The notes beneath the pieces are model-generated. The model was given only the letters and a program-made list of their open reading frames with translations. It had not been told where the DNA came from and did no database searches. 64,000 nt of DNA from Bacteroidota bacterium (GTDB lineage: Bacteria; Bacteroidota; Bacteroidia; AKYH767-A; 2013-40CM-41-45): positions 68,623 to 132,622 of the forward strand of contig JADJFC010000011.1 of NCBI GenBank assembly GCA_016708785.1, read 5' to 3'. The position numbers and the translations under genes were made by a program. Shown in pieces: positions 58,915 through 64,000 of the stretch. Position 1 is the stretch's first letter, and every line of letters begins with the position of its first letter.

Positions 58915-59697
58915 ATGGTTAATGAAGAAGCAACGGAAAGCGTAAATAATCCGCTATTCTATTATACAAGAATTGATAGGTTCCTTTTCGAGAATTTAAT
59001 AAACCGTACTTTTTATTTTAGTTCACCCAAAAATTTCAATGACCCTTTCGATTGCAAAGCGCCTATGATATTTGGAGTTGGAACAACTGAAAAAAGAATG
59101 GGTGAATATTATGATTTCATAGCAGGAAGATGGAAGCATCTAGTATTTAATTTGGAAAGAAATGAGTTCTTAAAGAACTGGAAGGTTAACCCAGCTATTT
59201 TTGAAGAAAGGCTTTGTAGTGAAGTTCAAAAAAGAGCTGATGAAGAATTTGGTATTCTATGTTTGACCACAGTTCCAGACTCAATAAAAATGTGGTCACA
59301 TTATGCGGATAAACATAGAGGGATTTGTGTTGAATTAGATGCAAATGAACATTTATTTAGCAATGCTTACTATTGGAAGGTAAATTATCCTGAACATAAT
59401 CATTATCAAAATTTCATTGAGCATGATGTAGATTTTACCTCGTCTTTAATGGGTCAGGTTTTAACGAAGGCGAAAATCTGGGAAGATGAACAGGAATTTA
59501 GAGTCGTGCTTAACAATGCGGGTTTGCATGAATTTAATACAAGGTATGTTAAAAAAATAATCTTTGGAGTTAACACCCCATTTGAAGAATCAGAAACTAT
59601 TCAAGCTTTGGTTGAAAAACTTCATTATCCTAATTTAGAATTTTACAAGGCTGAAAAATCAAAGAGTGAATTTAAACTCAATATAGTCCCATATTAA
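58915..59697 (+). CDS. DUF2971 domain protein
   Basis: A 260-residue protein with the DUF2971 pattern. FYFSSPKNFNDPFDCKAP comes near the start, then ILCLTTVPDSIKMWSHYADK followed by HRGICVEL, and IWEDEQEFRVV near the end. A purine-rich GAAGGAG at 58901-58907 supports the start. DUF2971 proteins are of unknown biochemistry and are common in accessory and defence-rich regions. Likely cotranscribed with the two-helix membrane protein. Confidence 0.85.
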   Translation: MVNEEATESVNNPLFYYTRIDRFLFENLINRTFYFSSPKNFNDPFDCKAPMIFGVGTTEKRMGEYYDFIAGRWKHLVFNLERNEFLKNWKVNPAIFEERLCSEVQKRADEEFGILCLTTVPDSIKMWSHYADKHRGICVELDANEHLFSNAYYWKVNYPEHNHYQNFIEHDVDFTSSLMGQVLTKAKIWEDEQEFRVVLNNAGLHEFNTRYVKKIIFGVNTPFEESETIQALVEKLHYPNLEFYKAEKSKSEFKLNIVPY

Positions 59698-59715
59698 CAT
59701 TGTAAAGTGAAATGA

Positions 59716-59838
59716 AACAAGGAAGATTACGAAGATTTTAAAATAGGTATTTCCGATGAATATGGCGGCACCATTGATCAAAAATTCAGCGATGAAGCTT
59801 TAGATGGTTACTCAAATGCTATTTGGAATATAGATTAA
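59716..59838 (+). pseudogene. C-terminal fragment of an unknown gene
   Basis: An open stretch without a start codon reads NKEDYEDFKIGISDEYGGTI then FSDEALDGYSNAIWNID and a stop. The composition looks coding, and it directly follows the DUF2971 gene. It may be a remnant or the tail of a frameshifted small gene. The remainder up to 59984 shows no gene. Confidence 0.4.
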
Positions 59839-59984
59839 AGATTCATTTTGATAAATAACTTTCCTGCTGACGAACTTTCTTTTAGCACCCCCCTTAGCGA
59901 ATCGTATTGATTCTGTTTCTGTTTCTCAAAATGGATAGGTCCTTTGCAATTCAGCTTCTTTTAACATTTTTTTACGACCCTTTT

Positions 59985-60390
59985 TCATTGTGTTTTGCAT
60001 TCTTGTGCCAACGAGGTGTCCTTTTCCAATTTTATAGTAAGCTCAAAATCAAATATTGATTGAAAATAATCACCCCCCTTGATAGATTGGAAAGCCAAAC
60101 GGAATCCGCAATTTACCAGTAAACCAATTTGCAAAGACGGTATCTTCTCCCGGAAATAAACAATGAATATCAACCTTTCGATAATTATAAACACAGCCAT
60201 CCAATTCCACCAATAAAAGTAAATTGTCTCTTATCTCCCAAGTTCCTTCATAACCACGTTGCAATCCAGTATCAGGGCTTTGAAACTCTAAAGGATCTTT
60301 AAGTGCTTTTAAATACGAATCCAATGGCAAGGTAGCCAAATGATAAAAAGTATCTTGGTATATGATATTGTCTGTTCTTTGTCCGCACAT
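59985..60390 (-). CDS. Small conserved protein, unknown (frameshifted)
   Basis: Two frames join at the C6 run 60073-60078 if one base is removed. FGFPIYQGG continues as DYFQSIFDFELTIKLEKDTS. The joined protein has about 135 residues. The start CGQRTDNIIYQDTFYHLATL and the Trp/Glu-rich middle (GYEGTWEIRDNLLLLVELDG) are distinctive, but I do not know a named family. No membrane helix or signal peptide. Confidence 0.6.
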
Positions 60391-60536
60391 GGCTAACGAT
60401 GTTAATTTATTTTTTAAAGATTACTTTCCGGGAATTCAATTTTATTTTGGCCATGTTCGCTATAAAATAAATGGAAACTTTATTTGATTTCAAATATATC
60501 AAAACAAAATCACGCCCAAACTTTTTTAAAAAAAGA

Positions 60537-61271
60537 TCAGTTCCGAATATTCAATCTTTCATTATCCGCTTTCGTAAGTACTAATTTCCCATTCTTCTTT
60601 TCATAAATTTGATGAACAAATTTAGAATCAGCATTTACAATTTCTCGTTTTACCATTGTCAATGCGCCTCTGTTCCATTCATAGTCTTCCAAAGTTTGGT
60701 AATCCATTCCGCTCCTACTGTAAGACTCAACTCGCTTTTCTCTCGGATATGGTATGGCAGAAATCAATTCCGATAGTTGAATGTTATATTGGAATTTTTG
60801 ATCTGCCGGATTAAATAACCAGTATTCATCCCAACTATTACCTGTGGCGCCCATCTCGTAGTTTACTTTAAAGTCAAGGAATCCATCGAAATTCATGTCG
60901 ATGAAATTTGATTTATACTCAGTTCCGCATTCATAGCTCTTGTCTAGAAGTTTTCCGGACTGAACAACGTCGCCGGCATTGTTGTAAATAATAAATGTTT
61001 TGTTGCTTTTTCCACCACATGTGATTTTCGCTGAAAACATTCCGGTAGTATCTGGTTTTCCTGGCCAACTATTTACATTCTTATCTTGCACACGACTGTA
61101 ATAACATGGTCGAATAAATGGACCGGAAAGAGTATCGTTCGAAATCGAAGCTGATTTATTTTTAATTGAATCGTCAACATCAGGAACATTTTTGCTTTGC
61201 ACATTTGATGATTTGCTATTTGACCCGCAGGCAACGAGAATTAGTAGGTAAATTGTAAGTTTATATTTCAT
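60537..61271 (-). CDS. Lipoprotein with XAC2610-like domain
   Basis: A lipoprotein signal (MKYKLTIYLLILVACGSNS, lipobox LVAC) is followed by about 220 residues. The core FIDMNFDGFLDFKVNYEMGA, then GNSWDEYWLFNPADQKFQYN, matches the style of XAC2610-related proteins, whose function is not established. The DMNFDGFLDF segment looks like a calcium-binding loop. Likely attached to a membrane facing the periplasm. Confidence 0.7.
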   Translation of the reverse strand: MKYKLTIYLLILVACGSNSKSSNVQSKNVPDVDDSIKNKSASISNDTLSGPFIRPCYYSRVQDKNVNSWPGKPDTTGMFSAKITCGGKSNKTFIIYNNAGDVVQSGKLLDKSYECGTEYKSNFIDMNFDGFLDFKVNYEMGATGNSWDEYWLFNPADQKFQYNIQLSELISAIPYPREKRVESYSRSGMDYQTLEDYEWNRGALTMVKREIVNADSKFVHQIYEKKNGKLVLTKADNERLNIRN

Positions 61272-61349
61272 TTTAATTTAATGCACTATTAAAAGATAAG
61301 CAGTCTATTAAATAATAGAAATCCTTTATTTGATTGTATCACTACAAAT

Positions 61350-62062
61350 TTATGTTAGGTACTCGTTGCAATATTTGTTTTTCCAATCCCCAAAAGGTAA
61401 AAGTACTTTACTTCTATCATCTACTTCGTTCCTAACTTTGAGTATAATTTCATCTAATATCTTTTTTACCAATTCTCTTTCTGTATAATCGTATGGCTCA
61501 TCGTAATTTGAATTCTCGAAAAAAGTTTTAATCGATCCCGAATCTCTAACTTCTAAATTATTATACATATTATAATGGAATGATTCGAGCTGATCGACAT
61601 AACTATAAATCATATCATCACCATCTAAATATGAATTGAATTCTGTTAAATACTGAATCAAATCTGCTAGTTGAAATTGATAGTCCTTAATATTCGAATT
61701 GTATGAAATTCTGTTTAACTCATCTTGCTTTTTGATTTCTTCTGGAGTTGAGCTCGATTTGTAAGTAAACATTCCATATTCACCTTTAGCGACATTCTCC
61801 CAATAGATTTTATGACTGAAATAAGAAAAGCCAGTAGCTACCGTTTGTTTTGCTGTAAAAATAAGTTTTCTTGAAGACGCTTCTATATTTGAAAGCGCAA
61901 TAATCATTTTATGAAGTACTTCTGCCTGCCTTTGAATTTCTAGTTTGGAAATATCTGCTTTTGAGTTCTCTTAAAATGAGCTTTGTTCAATTGATTTGTT
62001 ACCAATCCTCCGACAATTAAACCCGAAATTGTACCAATAATTGTATATGCTTGTGGCTCCAT
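61350..62062 (-). CDS. Membrane-anchored helical protein, unknown (frameshifted)
   Basis: An ATG at 62062 starts a short membrane helix (AYTIIGTISGLIVGGLVTNQ). After one base is added at the T4 run 61959-61962, the frame continues as RTQKADISKLEIQRQAEVLH into a helical cytosolic domain ending at 61350, about 236 residues in all. The domain (LADLIQYLTEFNSYLDGDDM) is not one I recognise. It is divergent from the cyclase-like gene, 113 bases away. Confidence 0.6.
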
Positions 62063-62175
62063 GTTCACAAGGTATAAAAAGCATAGACGAAAGAAAATTA
62101 GTCGATAGAAATCAGAATTATATTTGGCGGAATCTCGAAGTTTACAGATATTGAGTAAAAATAATCTTTAACAAC

Positions 62176-62995
62176 ATGGCAGAAATCGGAATTAAATTCT
62201 ATCCAAAATCATTTGTGGCTTTAATAGATATACTGGGCTTTAAATCAATCATTGAAAATTCCGAATCTGAAGAATATAATATGGTGTTTCAAAATTTGAC
62301 AGAAATAGTTTCGTCACAACATACTTATACATTGACCTATCCTGAAAAAGGAAAAGCGAGTTTAAGCTAAATCAACACCAGGAAATAAATTATTTGATTA
62401 TTTCTGATACAATTATTTTGTGGTCAGATGACACTAGCTACCCTTCATTTTATTCAATAGTAAAAGCAGTAAGAAATATAATTTGGAAATGCTTCAAAAC
62501 ACAATATAATATTGCCTTACGCGGAGCAATAGTTATGGATTCCGTTACAATCTTTGACAATCGAAAGGCGGTAAACCAAAAAGCAATTGATGCTTCAATT
62601 ATTGGCAAAGCGATTATTAAAGCTTATGAATTAGGCAACAGTCTTGAATGGGCAGGATGCTATATTTCACCTGAGTGCTTTGCCGAAAACGATTCATCAT
62701 TCGAATTATTTAAGGTGGAAGTAGTGATCTTATGTTTACGGTCTTTGACGATTTAGACTTTCGACAGAGTGGAATTGTAAAGTGTAACGTCCCCTTTAAG
62801 ACGGGCTCGAAGGAAGGCTATGCAGTGAATTGGATTCATCCATTTAACGTTGGAATGAATGTAGAAGAGAGTAATATTAAATCAACATTTGCAAAATATC
62901 CATGCCCAGATGATCAACAAGAAAAACTTAAGCAGAAAATCGAAAACACAATTGCATTCCAAAGGCAATTCCTATCAACTGAAATACCCGCCTAA
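62176..62995 (+). pseudogene. Class III nucleotide-cyclase-like protein, broken by two frameshifts
   Basis: Three frames rejoin into about 273 residues if one base is added near 62352-62355 (GKSEFKLNQHQEINYLIISD) and one near 62714-62718. Class III cyclase landmarks are present. LIDILGFKSIIEN corresponds to the metal-binding DIxGF strand. ISDTIILWSDD corresponds to the second Asp strand. ALRGAIVMDSV and then IIGKAIIKAYELGNSLEW correspond to the region before the late helix. Proteins like this include uridylate/cytidylate cyclases of Pycsar phage defence. No cyclic-nucleotide effector is obvious next to it, so that link is only a possibility. Confidence 0.6.
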
Positions 62996-63052
62996 TTGCG
63001 ATTCTAATCAGGTACAAAAATTTATTGAGAATATTTGATTTAGAGTCAAACG

Positions 63053-63721
63053 TTACAACTTTAATAGTTTCAATGAATCCTCTTTTTCCTTCGCTCGAAT
63101 ATTGGTTTCGTATTCGCTATTTATCATGCGTTCGAAAATATTGAAATCGTAGTATTTGAATTCGAATCTCGAATCCGTTTCAAATCCTTGATGGCTTTTT
63201 GTCTTGTAATTCTTTATGGCTTTAATTTTAGTGCTTTCTGAAGTTCTCCAATCAATCATTACTTGGCTTTTAATATAATCATCATATTCTGGCTGGCCAT
63301 ATTTTTTATTTATCAGACCAAGGGTTTCATCAATTGACTGAAAAGGGCTCTCGGCATTTAAAAACAATGTTATCATAATCAATGAATCGTTATAAAACAA
63401 TGGTTTAAATGTATACACCCCTGATCCTATTGAATAAGTGTTTTTATAGTAAAAGCTATTTATTAAATTATAATCTTCTTCAGTCATATAATATTTGAAA
63501 TGTCCAAACATCTCAGGTGAATCTTTGTACTTATTTTCTGTTAAATGTGCGCTCGAAGAATCAACATTTTGCATAGAAAATTTATTGTCTTCTGCAGAAT
63601 TACTACATGAACAGAGATAGAATACATTACAGATTAAAAATAATCTGACTGATGTTTTTATAATAAGTAGCTTTTCGTTCTTGATCTCATTGATGGTTTC
63701 TGTGTTTGTCAAGCATTCCAT
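63053..63721 (-). CDS. Putative lipoprotein, unknown
   Basis: A 222-residue protein with a hydrophobic segment ending in a lipobox-like FYLCSC (about residues 28-39). About 20 extra polar residues precede it, so the true start may be further downstream. The mature part has two-strand/helix units (YMTEEDYNLINSFYYKNTYS; GLINKKYGQPEYDDY) and a Lys/Glu-rich helical tail. I do not recognise a family. Confidence 0.6.
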   Translation of the reverse strand: MECLTNTETINEIKNEKLLIIKTSVRLFLICNVFYLCSCSNSAEDNKFSMQNVDSSSAHLTENKYKDSPEMFGHFKYYMTEEDYNLINSFYYKNTYSIGSGVYTFKPLFYNDSLIMITLFLNAESPFQSIDETLGLINKKYGQPEYDDYIKSQVMIDWRTSESTKIKAIKNYKTKSHQGFETDSRFEFKYYDFNIFERMINSEYETNIRAKEKEDSLKLLKL

Positions 63722-63856
63722 GTTCTAACAAATCTATTAAATTTTCTATTGAGTATAATATGGCAAAATATTTCAGGCTTTAGTGCATTTTTAAATTTTA
63801 TAAGTGATTTTCAAGAACCGGATTGCAAATTCATTGATACATTATGGTTCATTTTT

Positions 63857-64000
63857 CCGCAGACGGCACTCATTAGCGAATCACCCAAAACCCTCTTCGC
63901 GAATCGTCAGCGAATCACTTCCTCATCCTAACGGCTCCTAACGTCTCCTAATGAAAAGCAAAAAGCCTCATTCTTGCGAAATGAGGCTTAATGTCTTCTA
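63857..64000. repeat. Dispersed repeat, copy B (runs to window end)
   Basis: Similar over its length to 45621-45765: CCGCAGACG, TTAGCGAATCACCCA, then GCGAATCA, TCCTAACGGCTCCTAACG and the hairpin GCCTCATTCTTGCGAAATGAGGC (63965-63987). Here the hairpin is perfect (8-base stem). It may extend past the window. Confidence 0.75.

Noticed and set aside
63749..63931. 60-codon plus-strand frame at the window end
   Set aside because: Runs into the dispersed repeat and has no protein features.
1..64000. CRISPR array, tRNA or rRNA genes
   Set aside because: No array of regularly spaced identical repeats with unique spacers was found (the 73-bp unit repeats are contiguous and lack spacers), and no tRNA or rRNA signature sequence was noticed on reading both strands; a covariance-model scan was not possible.

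Overview
The window looks like one chromosomal stretch of a member of the phylum Bacteroidota. Six or seven secreted proteins end in type IX secretion (T9SS) type A sorting domains. Several genes follow TAnnTTTG promoter boxes rather than E. coli-type -10 boxes. DUF2911, the SulP/CA/DAB locus and the LuxR and HigA families are of the Bacteroidota kind, and the DNA is AT-rich. I cannot place it below phylum. No rRNA, tRNA or CRISPR array was seen.

Layout. 0-10.5 kb: two large T9SS proteins, a YghO-like acyltransferase-fold protein, a TPR-CHAT caspase-like protein, and an ECF sigma factor with a membrane anti-sigma-like partner. 10.7-16.5 kb: a CheY-like receiver, an IS256-family element, then a minus-strand sulfur-flavoured group (DszB/NMT1-like binding protein, rhodanese, outer-membrane barrel) and a LuxR regulator. 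16.6-22.3 kb: DUF2911 protein, a palindromic tandem repeat, and an operon of PIG-L deacetylase, an unlisted 38-residue membrane protein and a sodium:solute symporter. 22.4-27.9 kb: a T9SS protein, a PIF1-HRDC-HTH helicase and a Fic protein behind a striking phased operator array. 27.9-36.6 kb: an inorganic-carbon locus (SulP transporter, beta-carbonic anhydrase, DabA, DabB) divergent from a TetR regulator, then a Tat-exported pirin. 36.6-45.3 kb: small proteins, T9SS proteins, a HigA-like antitoxin and a three-gene hipBST-type toxin-antitoxin operon behind four phased palindromes. 45.3-52 kb: a dispersed repeat, a partial gene duplication and a 1766-residue surface protein. 52-64 kb: an accessory region of small unknown genes including a DUF4160/DUF2442-XRE pair, two PD-(D/E)XK-like nucleases, an ART-like protein, DUF2971 and a class III nucleotide-cyclase-like protein.

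An important property of the sequence is that about twenty genes are broken by single-base gains or losses, mostly in runs of identical bases and in both directions. In each case the missing half of the protein is readable in the next frame. This pattern fits base-calling error in a long-read or homopolymer-limited assembly better than true decay. I therefore give rejoined gene spans, and 'broken' should be read as 'broken in this sequence'.

How the genes work together. The clearest functional units are the SulP/CA/DabA/DabB carbon-uptake set, the PIG-L/small protein/symporter operon, the hipB-hipS-hipT operon with its operators, the sigma/anti-sigma-like pair near CHAT, and the two-gene unit of ART-like and nuclease-like proteins at 53.4-55.7 kb, which is the best candidate for an undescribed system.
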